Below the pieces are notes generated by a model, which did not search any database, was not told the DNA's origin, and saw only the letters and a program-made list of their open reading frames with translations. Position numbers and translations under genes: made by a program. Below are positions 6,731 to 14,612 of a DNA stretch of 64,000 nucleotides, piece after piece. The stretch spans positions 248,001-312,000 of the forward strand of contig NZ_VTUX01000002.1 in assembly GCF_008370495.1 (NCBI RefSeq), given 5' to 3'. The stretch comes from Pseudohalioglobus sediminis (lineage in GTDB: Bacteria; Pseudomonadota; Gammaproteobacteria; Pseudomonadales; Halieaceae). Numbering within the stretch: position 1 is the stretch's first letter; the number at the start of each line of letters is the position of its first letter.

Positions 6731-8989
6731 ATGATAAAAATGAGGCCGCTCGCTTCCGCTCTTGTTCTCGCCACTTATGGCGCAGGCACACTCGCCCAGA
6801 CCGGCGCACTGGAAGAGGTGATTGTCACCGCCACCAAAAGAGCCGAAAGCCTGCAGGATATCGCGGTCACGGTGACCGCCTTCAACGAATACACTATCCG
6901 GGAAGCCAATATTCGCGATGCTGGCGATGTGGCTGTGCTGACCCCCTCGCTTAACATCAACGCCAATATCAGCCCGTTCAGTACACGGGTTACCGTACGC
7001 GGCATCGGCACTACAGGCTCCACCTTCCTTGAGCCCTCCGTCGGCACCTTTGTGGACGGTGTCTACCTCAATCGCTCAGGCCTCGCCGTTTCAGACCTGG
7101 TGGATATAGAACGTATCGAGGTGCTGCAGGGCCCACAGGGCACTCTCTACGGCAAGAACACCAACGCCGGAGCCATCAGCATTACCACGCAATCTCCCAA
7201 TTTCGAGGAGACTGAAGGCCACCTGGAGGCCACCGCCGGCAACTATTCCATGCAGCGCATCACTGGCTCGCTGTCAGGCCCAATCGCTGACAACCTGGCC
7301 TATCGCATCGCAGGTAATTACCACGAGAGGGACGGATACCTCGAGAATCTTTCGGGTCCGGACCTCAATGATGCCGATGAGTGGAATGTGGTCGGAAAGC
7401 TGGCCTGGCAGCCGACCGACGAATTGTCGATTTTGTTCAAGGCCAGCCGGGTGGAACGCGATATGAACTGCTGCTCACCGGATTCGGTGCACGACCCTAT
7501 AGCCGACCAGGCCATTATCGATCGCGGGCAGGCGCCCCTGGGAGACGATCCTTTCGATCACAAAACGTCACAGGATGTGCCCAGCCCTTTCAAGCAGGAA
7601 TCTACCGCGGCATCGCTGCACATAGACTATGACGCCGACTGGGGCAAAATCGAATCCATCACCGCCTGGGATGACTATGACCTCGAATCCTCCCAGGAAG
7701 CCAGCCGCTCGGTACTCGACGCGACCTGGCTGGACCAGCCTCAATCGGGCAATAGCTTCTCCCAGGAACTGCGTTTCAGCAACAGCACTGACAACGTCGA
7801 TTATATGGCCGGGCTGTATTACTTCGACCAGGAAACCCGGGAGTTTGAAAACAAGCTGTCGTCGGTGATTGGCGATGATGTACCGATTGGCGCACAGATC
7901 TTTGGTCCACAATTAGCACTCATCGTGGCCCCGGGAGATGAGAGCTACCAGGACAGCCTGTTCGAGACCGAAACCATAGCGGTGTTCGGACGCGCCACCT
8001 GGCATGTCGGTGATAACTGGCACCTTACCGGCGGCCTGCGCTGGAGCGACGAGGAAAAAGACGCTGACCTGTTTGTCGATGTGGAATCAACAGCCCTCAC
8101 CGCCCAGGATCCGGAAAACATTCCACCGCCAATACTCGCCTTGCTGGCGCAGCAGGGCATCTTTCCACCTTTCTCATTACTTTCCTCTGCTCGCCCTGAA
8201 ATTGACGAGTCCTTTAACCGCAGCAGTGACAATGTCGACTGGCTGGCCAGTGTAAGCTACGACCTGAACATGGACACCCTGCTATTCGCCAGCGCGTCCA
8301 CCGGCACCAAGTCAGGCGGCTTCAATGGCGTCGCCGGTGAGCCCGAGGAACGGGAATTCGACGACGAGGAAACCACCAGCTACGAGCTGGGTATCAAGAC
8401 CACCCTGATGGACTCGCGGCTGCGGATCAACTCCACCCTGTTCTTTACCCTGGTCGAAGACATGCAGACCAACCAGCAGGCCTCAAGCGGTCTGGGGCAG
8501 TTCACCTCCAACCAGGGGGAGGCGGAAGTCGCGGGACTGGACTTTCAACTGGATGCACTGCCCCTGCCAAACCTGACAGTCACACTTGGCCTGCAGTACC
8601 TCGACAAGTACGAGTTCACCGACGGGCCTGACGAGGGACTCGATCTGGCTTTTGCCGCTGAGCTCAGTGGCAGCCTGGCTGCGACGCTTGTGTTCCCCCT
8701 GGCCGATGGCGGGGTCTACCTGCGCGGCGATTACAGTTTCATGGGCGACCACACGACCAACCCTGCCCCGGCCTCACAGCTGGAAGACAAGGATAAACAG
8801 GATCGCCAGAACCTGAACATGGTATTGGGTTGGCGCAATGACAACTGGAACATCAGCCTGTGGGGTAAAAACCTGACGGACGAAGAATATGCCGTTCAAA
8901 CTCTGGTGCCTTATCCCATCACCGATATGGACGCGTACTTCCTCGCACCACCGAGAACCTATGGAGCAACCCTGCGCTACGACTTCTAG
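6731..8989 (+). CDS. TonB-dependent outer-membrane receptor
   Basis: The 752-residue receptor has an N-terminal signal peptide (about 1-22, cleavage after TLAQ), a plug starting EEVIVTATKRAESLQDIAVTVTAF, and RIEVLQGPQGTLYGKNTNAGAI at the end of the plug. The rest is a long beta-barrel ending in the terminal aromatic YDF. AGGAG lies 7 nt before the ATG. This plug type is typical of the large receptor expansions in marine proteobacteria that import hydrophobic or bulky organic substrates rather than only siderophores. Its placement opposite an acyl-CoA operon and next to sulfatases suggests uptake of that pathway's substrate. Confidence 0.95.
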   Translation: MIKMRPLASALVLATYGAGTLAQTGALEEVIVTATKRAESLQDIAVTVTAFNEYTIREANIRDAGDVAVLTPSLNINANISPFSTRVTVRGIGTTGSTFLEPSVGTFVDGVYLNRSGLAVSDLVDIERIEVLQGPQGTLYGKNTNAGAISITTQSPNFEETEGHLEATAGNYSMQRITGSLSGPIADNLAYRIAGNYHERDGYLENLSGPDLNDADEWNVVGKLAWQPTDELSILFKASRVERDMNCCSPDSVHDPIADQAIIDRGQAPLGDDPFDHKTSQDVPSPFKQESTAASLHIDYDADWGKIESITAWDDYDLESSQEASRSVLDATWLDQPQSGNSFSQELRFSNSTDNVDYMAGLYYFDQETREFENKLSSVIGDDVPIGAQIFGPQLALIVAPGDESYQDSLFETETIAVFGRATWHVGDNWHLTGGLRWSDEEKDADLFVDVESTALTAQDPENIPPPILALLAQQGIFPPFSLLSSARPEIDESFNRSSDNVDWLASVSYDLNMDTLLFASASTGTKSGGFNGVAGEPEEREFDDEETTSYELGIKTTLMDSRLRINSTLFFTLVEDMQTNQQASSGLGQFTSNQGEAEVAGLDFQLDALPLPNLTVTLGLQYLDKYEFTDGPDEGLDLAFAAELSGSLAATLVFPLADGGVYLRGDYSFMGDHTTNPAPASQLEDKDKQDRQNLNMVLGWRNDNWNISLWGKNLTDEEYAVQTLVPYPITDMDAYFLAPPRTYGATLRYDF

Positions 8990-9011
8990 TTGCGCGGGCC
9001 GCTCCTGCCAT

Positions 9012-9039
9012 TTAGCCCAGCGCATTCTGCCTGGGCTAA
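9012..9039 (+). terminator. Hairpin after the TonB receptor gene
   Basis: A perfect 9-bp stem, TTAGCCCAG and CTGGGCTAA, closes a 10-nt loop 22 nt after the receptor stop. No U-run follows, so it is a stem-loop that could end or stabilise the transcript rather than a textbook intrinsic terminator. Confidence 0.5.
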
Positions 9040-9100
9040 CAATTGATGGGCATGAACTACGGCTGCTACAAACTTCACTTCCTCGCACCGGTAAAAAATA

Positions 9101-9140
9101 GGGGACAGACCACAATTTACAGAAGTTGTGGTCTGTCCCC
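9101..9140. repeat. Perfect 15-bp palindromic REP-like element
   Basis: GGGGACAGACCACAA (9101-9115) and TTGTGGTCTGTCCCC (9126-9140) are exact inverted copies around a 10-nt loop. The element fills the convergent gap between the TonB receptor and GST genes. It is the best-preserved member of the family also seen at 662, 12483 and 14580. Such palindromes are usually mobilised in trans by REP-associated tyrosine transposases; none is in this window. Confidence 0.8.
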
Positions 9141-9144
9141 CATT

Positions 9145-10272
9145 TTATTCCCATACTTCCAGATTGTCGGCGCGAACAATGCGGCGGTTGAGCGTGGCAC
9201 TGAGAACGGGCGTCATGCCGCAACCGGCCAGCAGACTATCCACATCAGCCTTGTCATCACCTGACAGGGCAGAGTAGGTGTCCTGCACACGCTGCAGCAG
9301 GTAGAAGCGGTGGGGCTGGGCCAGGGCTGTGATGGCTTCTCCGCGCAGATTGAACTGGGCGGTACCCATGGCCTGAGCCAGGCGCCCCACTGCCACCGAG
9401 CCGGCTTCGGGCTGGTTTTCCGCCAGCCAGGTATTGATGAATTCCGCCGCCGCCAGGGTTTCCGGGACAAAGTCCTCCGCCAGTACCCGCAATACCGCCA
9501 CCAGTGTGTCAGGCACGTCGTCATCTGCCAGGAAATCGGTCCCGGCATTGAAATACTCGGGAACATCCTGGTCGGCACGGTTCATGCGCTCCACCCACCG
9601 GTACACCCGGGTGGCGCGTTGCTGCATCAGCCGGGCCGGGTGAGGATCGCGGCCCAGGTGCGCATACATCGGCGCCAGCAGTCCGAAATCGCCAACACAG
9701 GGGCGCCAGCCGAGGAGATAAGGGTACAGTTCAAAGTGGGCGTCGAGGGCGTCCAGGTATTCCAGGTAAAGGCTCTCCACCACCTCCCGGCTTTGCTCGG
9801 TCACACCGAAAATCATCCCTGCGTGACGCATGCGATTCATCATCGCCTCGGTTTTCTCCTCACGCTCGGGCGTGTCCCGCTGGGAGTGGAGGAAGTGATA
9901 GCGTATGAACTCAAGGTTGTCTTCTGGGAAGTTCCAACGATAGTGCATAGCCGGCCGCAGCAGACCATCGGTGCCAATCACATCAAACAGGGCACTGATA
10001 ATCTGCTGGCGTGGGCCCGCCGGGCGACAGGGCCTACCGCTCGCCGCCTCGAAGTGCTCGATAATCGCAGCGCCGTCACGAATCACCTCGCCCTCAGGTG
10101 TCACCAGAGTGGGAATGGTCGCCAGCTTGCCTTTGGGGAGCACTTCCGCCTTGAAGCTCTCGTGACCGGTGGACAATTCCCGGAAGGGAATCTGGTGCTT
10201 GATCAGGTAGCTGCGGGCGCGGCCCGAGTACAGGGAGTGGGTAATGGCGTAGAGCCTGTGTGTACCGGCCAT
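9145..10272 (-). CDS. Glutathione S-transferase family protein, long form
   Basis: The start at 10272 is chosen over an ATG three codons upstream because AGGA stands 8 nt before it. The 375-residue protein opens with a thioredoxin-fold GST N-domain (LYAITHSLYSGRARSYLIKHQIPFREL, then TIPTLVTPEGEVIRDGAAIIEHFE). A C-terminal helical domain and a further long helical tail follow, making it longer than a classical GST of about 200-230 residues. The substrate is unknown. It overlaps or abuts the sulfatase stop and is probably the last gene of the minus-strand operon that begins with the DJ-1 gene. Confidence 0.8.
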   Translation of the reverse strand: MAGTHRLYAITHSLYSGRARSYLIKHQIPFRELSTGHESFKAEVLPKGKLATIPTLVTPEGEVIRDGAAIIEHFEAASGRPCRPAGPRQQIISALFDVIGTDGLLRPAMHYRWNFPEDNLEFIRYHFLHSQRDTPEREEKTEAMMNRMRHAGMIFGVTEQSREVVESLYLEYLDALDAHFELYPYLLGWRPCVGDFGLLAPMYAHLGRDPHPARLMQQRATRVYRWVERMNRADQDVPEYFNAGTDFLADDDVPDTLVAVLRVLAEDFVPETLAAAEFINTWLAENQPEAGSVAVGRLAQAMGTAQFNLRGEAITALAQPHRFYLLQRVQDTYSALSGDDKADVDSLLAGCGMTPVLSATLNRRIVRADNLEVWE

Positions 10273-10273
10273 G

Positions 10274-12082
10274 CTATGCATCCTTTCGGGTATTTCGCCA
10301 GGTCATCAGAAACGGGAGTAGTACAAGAGCGGTCAGCAACGCCACCAGGATTGGGGTCCGCAAGCGCTGGTAGAGTGTATTTATCACCAGCTGCTTCAGG
10401 TGATCATATCCCGGCGGAACCGCCAGTACCTTGTTGTCCCTCGCGTACCGCTCATAGGCAGACAGCATGCGCTGCAGGCGCGCTGGCTGCTGCGATGCCA
10501 GGTCCGAGGTTTCACCCGGGTCACGCACAATATCGTACAGGCGCCACTGCCCGTCACCCAGTGGCCCCCGGTTGAGCACAAGTTTGTAATCGCCCTGGAA
10601 CAGGGCTGCATGGCCTGCGAGCTCATAGCCCACTGCATCCTCAGGGCCGTACACTCGATCGACCTCCTGCCGCAACAGCGGACCCAGGTCACGACCGATA
10701 ATCGGCTCCACCGGTCGACCGCGGTATCTCCGCTCCGGCGGTTCCACACCGGCGAATGAAAGTATGGTCGGTGTAATATCGGTAACAAAGGAAAAAGCGT
10801 GGTTCAGCCCGCCCTTATCGGCTAGTTCCGCCCCGGCCACAATCAGCGGCACGCGCATACCGCCCTCCCCCGCATAGAACTTGTAAAACGCCAGAGGACT
10901 GGCGGCCGCGCTGGCAAAGCTGGGGCTAATACTGTTGTAGCTGCCTTTCAGGCCCAGGCGTTCATAGTCAGTGTGATAGCCCAGGGCCGTCGGCCCGCGT
11001 CGCGCGATGAAAGACCCAGGATCCGCCGGGCCGCTGGCCTCAGCACCATTATCCGACGTAAAGATGATGATTGTGTTGTGGTACTGTTCCCGCTCCTTGA
11101 GGTAATCCACCAGGCGGCCGAGATGGTAGTCCATGGCTTCTACCATAGCGCCGTACACTGCCATACGCTTGGCCTGGTAACGCCGCTGATCGGCGTCGAG
11201 CGCATTCCAGTCGTCCGTGGTCGACATGCGCCCGATGCCGCTGTCGGCGGGAATAATGCCAAGCTCTACAGCCTTCTGCCGGCGCTGCTCCCGCAACTCA
11301 TCCCAGCCGCCGTCGTAAACGCCCATGTAACGGTCTATGAATTCCTGCGGTGCCTGCACCGGTATGTGCACCGCCTGGAACGGCAGGTAGGCGAAAAAGG
11401 GGGTGCCGTCATCGATATTGCTGTCGATGAACTCAATGGTTTTGTCCACCAGGAACCGGGAGGAGTAAAAATCGTCGGGCAGCTGGTACTCCTTGCCATC
11501 CGCATACCAGCTGGCCTTCTCATAAAGCGGGATGTAGGGACGCTGCTCCCAGTTGTCAGCACCGGAATCCGCCAGGGCAACCGTGCGCTTAAAACCGCGT
11601 TCACTGGGCAATTGCCCGGGGCCCGCGCCCAGGTGCCATTTGCCCGCCATATAGGTGTGATAGCCGGCCCCCTCCAACAGGGTCGCTACGGTCACCACAT
11701 TGTTGCCCAGTACCCCCTGGTAATGGCTGTGACGCTTCTGCTCCGGCGCCAGCATCTCTGGAATATTGGGCACGCCGGCAATATGGGCATCCACACCGGT
11801 GAGCAACATGGCCCGGGCCGGCGCACAATTGGCCGCTGTGTGATAGTTGGTAAAGCGGACGCCCTCCTGCGCAAGCGCATCGAGCGTGGGGGTGTTGATT
11901 TCACTGCCGTATGAGCCGAGATCGGTAAAGCCGAGGTCATCAGCCAGTACGAGGACGATATTGGGTCGCTCGGCAGCGGGGGTTGTTGGAGATGGAATAC
12001 TCTCCGGGTTCCCGGCGTAGCCCCAGGGCGCCAGCAGCGCCAGTGCGGCCACAGCGGCGCTGAAGGCAGCTCTTACGTACAC
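10274..12082 (-). CDS. Formylglycine-type arylsulfatase, exported and C-terminally anchored
   Basis: The 602-residue sulfatase has a signal sequence (about 1-23), the metal-binding start NIVLVLADDLGFTDLGSYG (41-59), and the modification motif C86-A-P-A-R90 followed by LLTG, in which Cys86 would become formylglycine. GKWHLG and ITSDNG-like FTSDNGAE are also present. A C-terminal hydrophobic helix, ILVALLTALVLLPFLMTW, with a basic tail suggests inner-membrane anchoring facing the periplasm. The GTG start lies 3 nt after the upstream stop. It would release sulfate from an organic sulfate ester; no formylglycine-generating enzyme is encoded in the window. Confidence 0.92.
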   Translation of the reverse strand: MYVRAAFSAAVAALALLAPWGYAGNPESIPSPTTPAAERPNIVLVLADDLGFTDLGSYGSEINTPTLDALAQEGVRFTNYHTAANCAPARAMLLTGVDAHIAGVPNIPEMLAPEQKRHSHYQGVLGNNVVTVATLLEGAGYHTYMAGKWHLGAGPGQLPSERGFKRTVALADSGADNWEQRPYIPLYEKASWYADGKEYQLPDDFYSSRFLVDKTIEFIDSNIDDGTPFFAYLPFQAVHIPVQAPQEFIDRYMGVYDGGWDELREQRRQKAVELGIIPADSGIGRMSTTDDWNALDADQRRYQAKRMAVYGAMVEAMDYHLGRLVDYLKEREQYHNTIIIFTSDNGAEASGPADPGSFIARRGPTALGYHTDYERLGLKGSYNSISPSFASAAASPLAFYKFYAGEGGMRVPLIVAGAELADKGGLNHAFSFVTDITPTILSFAGVEPPERRYRGRPVEPIIGRDLGPLLRQEVDRVYGPEDAVGYELAGHAALFQGDYKLVLNRGPLGDGQWRLYDIVRDPGETSDLASQQPARLQRMLSAYERYARDNKVLAVPPGYDHLKQLVINTLYQRLRTPILVALLTALVLLPFLMTWRNTRKDA

Positions 12083-12085
12083 AGC

Positions 12086-12460
12086 TCAGGGTTCCCTGGC
12101 GAGCCGTCTTGAGGCCACCAACAGAATCAGCGTCACGACTATCTCCACCCCGATCTGGGGCGCAAGGGCGGCGTCATGAATCAGCCAGGCAATCACCCGA
12201 CCTATCGCCGTCAGAAAGAGCAACAGCATCGCGGGGTAGTACCAGGTGCGACGGCCGCTCACCAGGGCGGCCAGCATGCAGATGCCCAGCGTCAGGAAAA
12301 AGCCCGACATATCGCCCACCTGCGAGCTGAGCCCCAGCCCCTCGCCCAGCACCAACCCGAACTCAGGGGCAATGCCCGCTGGAGCCACCAGCCAGCGAAC
12401 ACCGGTGACGACAAAGAGGATGGCCGGCAACAGCACCAACAGTCCAAGTATCCTGTTCAT
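12086..12460 (-). CDS. Small four-helix membrane protein (DUF4345-like)
   Basis: Starting at the ATG at 12460 (GTGAG 6 nt upstream), this 124-residue protein has about four membrane helices: ILGLLVLLPAILFVVTGVRWL, the GDMSGFFLTLGICMLAALV segment, WYYPAMLLLFLTAIGRVIAW and IGVEIVVTLILLVA. The pattern resembles the DUF4345 family, as does the protein at 21235-21609. No catalytic residues are evident. It precedes the sulfatase by 3 nt, so the two are co-transcribed and it may assist membrane function of that pathway. Confidence 0.75.
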   Translation of the reverse strand: MNRILGLLVLLPAILFVVTGVRWLVAPAGIAPEFGLVLGEGLGLSSQVGDMSGFFLTLGICMLAALVSGRRTWYYPAMLLLFLTAIGRVIAWLIHDAALAPQIGVEIVVTLILLVASRRLAREP

Positions 12461-12482
12461 AGTGATCTCACTTTCGTTAATT

Positions 12483-12523
12483 GGGGGCCGACCACACAAT
12501 ACACTTGATTGTGGCCTGCCCCC
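12483..12523. repeat. REP-like palindrome abutting the DJ-1 gene stop
   Basis: GGGGGCCGACCACACAAT (12483-12500) and ATTGTGGCCTGCCCCC (12508-12523) form an imperfect stem with a short loop. Read on the minus strand, the DJ-1 stop codon TAG runs directly into the GGGGGC arm. The same TAGGGG junction occurs at 19812 and at 9099. Confidence 0.7.
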
Positions 12524-13377
12524 TATTTAGTCCGCGCTGCCAGCACCTGCATCATTACATTGGCGGTTTCGAGGCCGGAGTTCTGGTTCTGGCCGGTGAC
12601 AAAGCGCTGCTCGTCGTCGACAGTGACATGTGTGGCAAACAAATCCCTGAATGCGGTCTCGCTTTCGAATATGGCACCTGCCTTGCGCAGTTCCGTCTCC
12701 GGGTGCAGCGGTGTCAGCTCTATGCCAAGTTCCCTGATTTGCTTGTCAGTCACCCCGGTCATGCGGCGCCCGGCAATCAACAGCTTGCCGTCTCGGTCGC
12801 GCGCATTCACCAGGCCCAGTACACCGTGGCAGACGCCACCAATCATTGCAGCCTTATCACCGTAGTAGGACTCGCTCACCTTCGCCGCCAACTCAGGGGA
12901 TTGCGCCAGGTCGTAGGCTGCGCCCCAGCCACCGGATATGAACACAATGTCATACTGCTCGATATCCACGTCGGCAATGGGGATGGAGTTCTTCACCTTG
13001 GCCTGTGCAGTGGCATCATCAAGGTAGCGCTTGTCTTCCGGAGAGATGATCATGAACTGCAATGTCTGTGGGTCGATAGGGATTTCACCGCCCCGGATAC
13101 TGGCTACGTCCACCTCCATGCCACCGTCGAGGAATGTATAGTACGGATGGGTCAACTCAGAGGCCATCACCCCGGTGGCCGGGCCCTCGGTTTCCCCCGG
13201 CGCAGCCAGCACGCCATGGCTGGTGGCGATGATCAGGGCGCGCTTGCCCGGTAGTGTTGTGGTCGGCCCGGTGTATTCGGGATGCAGGCCCGCCTTGTGC
13301 AATATCGTGGGTAGTGAAAGCAAAAATACGCCGGCCAGCACAACCAGTACTGCACCCAGTTTGAGCAATTTCTTCAT
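12523..13377 (-). CDS. DJ-1/PfpI family protein with N-terminal membrane anchor
   Basis: The 284-residue protein has an N-terminal hydrophobic segment (4-23), then a class I amidotransferase-like DJ-1 domain. VFISGGWG at 145-152 and the nucleophile elbow GGVCHGVLGL with Cys183-His184 identify it. An upstream Glu (GGEIPID, near 98) could pair with the Cys as in Hsp31-type proteins. Relatives act as glyoxalases, chaperones or amidases, so the reaction here is open. It is the first gene of the operon that continues into the DUF4345-like, sulfatase and GST genes. The TATGNCATA operator array lies in its divergent promoter. Confidence 0.85.
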   Translation of the reverse strand: MKKLLKLGAVLVVLAGVFLLSLPTILHKAGLHPEYTGPTTTLPGKRALIIATSHGVLAAPGETEGPATGVMASELTHPYYTFLDGGMEVDVASIRGGEIPIDPQTLQFMIISPEDKRYLDDATAQAKVKNSIPIADVDIEQYDIVFISGGWGAAYDLAQSPELAAKVSESYYGDKAAMIGGVCHGVLGLVNARDRDGKLLIAGRRMTGVTDKQIRELGIELTPLHPETELRKAGAIFESETAFRDLFATHVTVDDEQRFVTGQNQNSGLETANVMMQVLAARTK

Positions 13378-13417
13378 AAGTAAGACCTCTTTCGCATGTA
13401 AACTGAGCCCTGGAGGC

Positions 13418-13466
13418 TACGCCATATTAATATGTCATATAGTATGTCATAATTAACTATGGCACA
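13418..13466. promoter_or_regulatory. Operator array (TATGNCATA type) between DJ-1 and metallo-hydrolase genes
   Basis: Copies are at 13418 (TACGCCATA), 13431 (TATGTCATA, exact), 13443 (TATGTCATA, exact) and 13458 (TATGGCACA). Start-to-start spacings are 13, 12 and 15 bp. The array fills the space between the divergent starts at 13377 and 13503 and is the strongest copy set in the window. Confidence 0.65.
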
Positions 13467-13502
13467 TCAAGCCCAGTCACTCTTGCCCAGGGGAATCTGA
13501 TC

Positions 13503-14573
13503 ATGAAAAAACTACTCACCGTAGCCGCCATACTGGCGGTCGTTTTCGTCATTGCCTACAGCCAACGAGCAACCATCGCCTCCCGGATAATGGAAAGAGG
13601 CCTGGAATCCCGCATGGGTGCAGACACTGTCGCGGAACTGGAAGACGGCCTGCACCTGGCGTTGTGCGGTGCCGGTGGTCCGTTGCCAGCTCCCAAGGCC
13701 TCCGGCCCTTGCGTTGCGGTGGTTGCCGGCAAGCAACTGTTCATGGTGGACGCTGGCACCGACGGCCCACGCAACCTGGCCCGTATGGGCTACCAGCCCG
13801 GCAATGTACAAGGCGTGTTTCTTACCCACTTTCACTCTGACCATATCGACGGCCTGGGCGAAATCAGCACCATACGCTGGGCCGGGGGTGACAACGCCGC
13901 TCCCCTCCCCGTCTATGGCCCCAGGGGGGTGGAGCAGGTCGTGGACGGCTTCAACGCCGCCTATGCCCAGGATTTCACCTATCGCCATGAGCACCACGGA
14001 GACCTGGTGGCCCCCATGAGTGCTGCCGGCATGCAGGCCGTGCCTTTTGACAAGCCGCCCATGGGTGAACTGACCCTGGTGTATGAGGGTGAAGGTCTCA
14101 GGGTAGAAATGCTGGCGGTGGACCACTCGCCGGTGGAGCCTGCAGTGGGGTATCGTTTCAGCTACAAGGGGCGCTCACTGCTGATAACCGGTGACACCAC
14201 CAAGCAGGCCAACATCCAGAAGTTCTCCGAGGGCATCGACCTGCTGGTGCACGAGGCCCTGGCCCCCAACCTGGTCAACATGATGAATGCGACCGCGAAG
14301 AAACTGGGCAATGAGATCATGGCCAAGATCACCTACGACATTCTCGACTACCACGCCAGCCCGGTGGAAGCCGCGGAAACGGCCCGCGATGCCGGTGTCG
14401 GCCACCTGCTGTACTACCACATCGTCCCGCCACTGGTTATTCCCGGCCAGGACCTGCTGTACCTGAACGGGGCTGAAGATATCTTCCCGGACTACACCAT
14501 CGGCCAGGATGGCGTGGCCTTCTCACTGCCGGCAAACTCGACAGAAATCATCAAGACCAGTGACGGGCTTTAA
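13503..14573 (+). CDS. Metallo-beta-lactamase-fold hydrolase, membrane anchored
   Basis: The 356-residue protein has an N-terminal membrane segment (4-19). The MBL signature THFHSDHID has His109, His111, Asp113 and His114, and LLITGDT supplies a further ligand Asp. LLYYHIVPP provides the last His. The overall arrangement resembles RNase Z-like or arylsulfatase-like MBL hydrolases found in catabolic loci. The anchor suggests a periplasmic active site, compatible with acting on the same substrates as the neighbouring exported sulfatases. AGGGGA stands 10 nt before the ATG. Confidence 0.88.
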   Translation: MKKLLTVAAILAVVFVIAYSQRATIASRIMERGLESRMGADTVAELEDGLHLALCGAGGPLPAPKASGPCVAVVAGKQLFMVDAGTDGPRNLARMGYQPGNVQGVFLTHFHSDHIDGLGEISTIRWAGGDNAAPLPVYGPRGVEQVVDGFNAAYAQDFTYRHEHHGDLVAPMSAAGMQAVPFDKPPMGELTLVYEGEGLRVEMLAVDHSPVEPAVGYRFSYKGRSLLITGDTTKQANIQKFSEGIDLLVHEALAPNLVNMMNATAKKLGNEIMAKITYDILDYHASPVEAAETARDAGVGHLLYYHIVPPLVIPGQDLLYLNGAEDIFPDYTIGQDGVAFSLPANSTEIIKTSDGL

Positions 14574-14579
14574 TCAATC

Positions 14580-14589
14580 GGGACAGACC
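14580..14589. repeat. Solo half of the REP-like element
   Basis: GGGACAGACC follows the metallo-hydrolase stop and matches the left arm of the 9101 palindrome. No inverted partner follows, so it looks like a decayed copy in the convergent gap 14574-14612. Confidence 0.45.
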
Positions 14590-14612
14590 AGGAGTAGAGA
14601 GCAAGTTGCCAA

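Noticed and set aside
10973-11914. 313-codon plus-strand open frame inside the first sulfatase gene
   Set aside because: It is antisense to conserved sulfatase motifs and has no family features; long antisense frames are common in GC-rich DNA.
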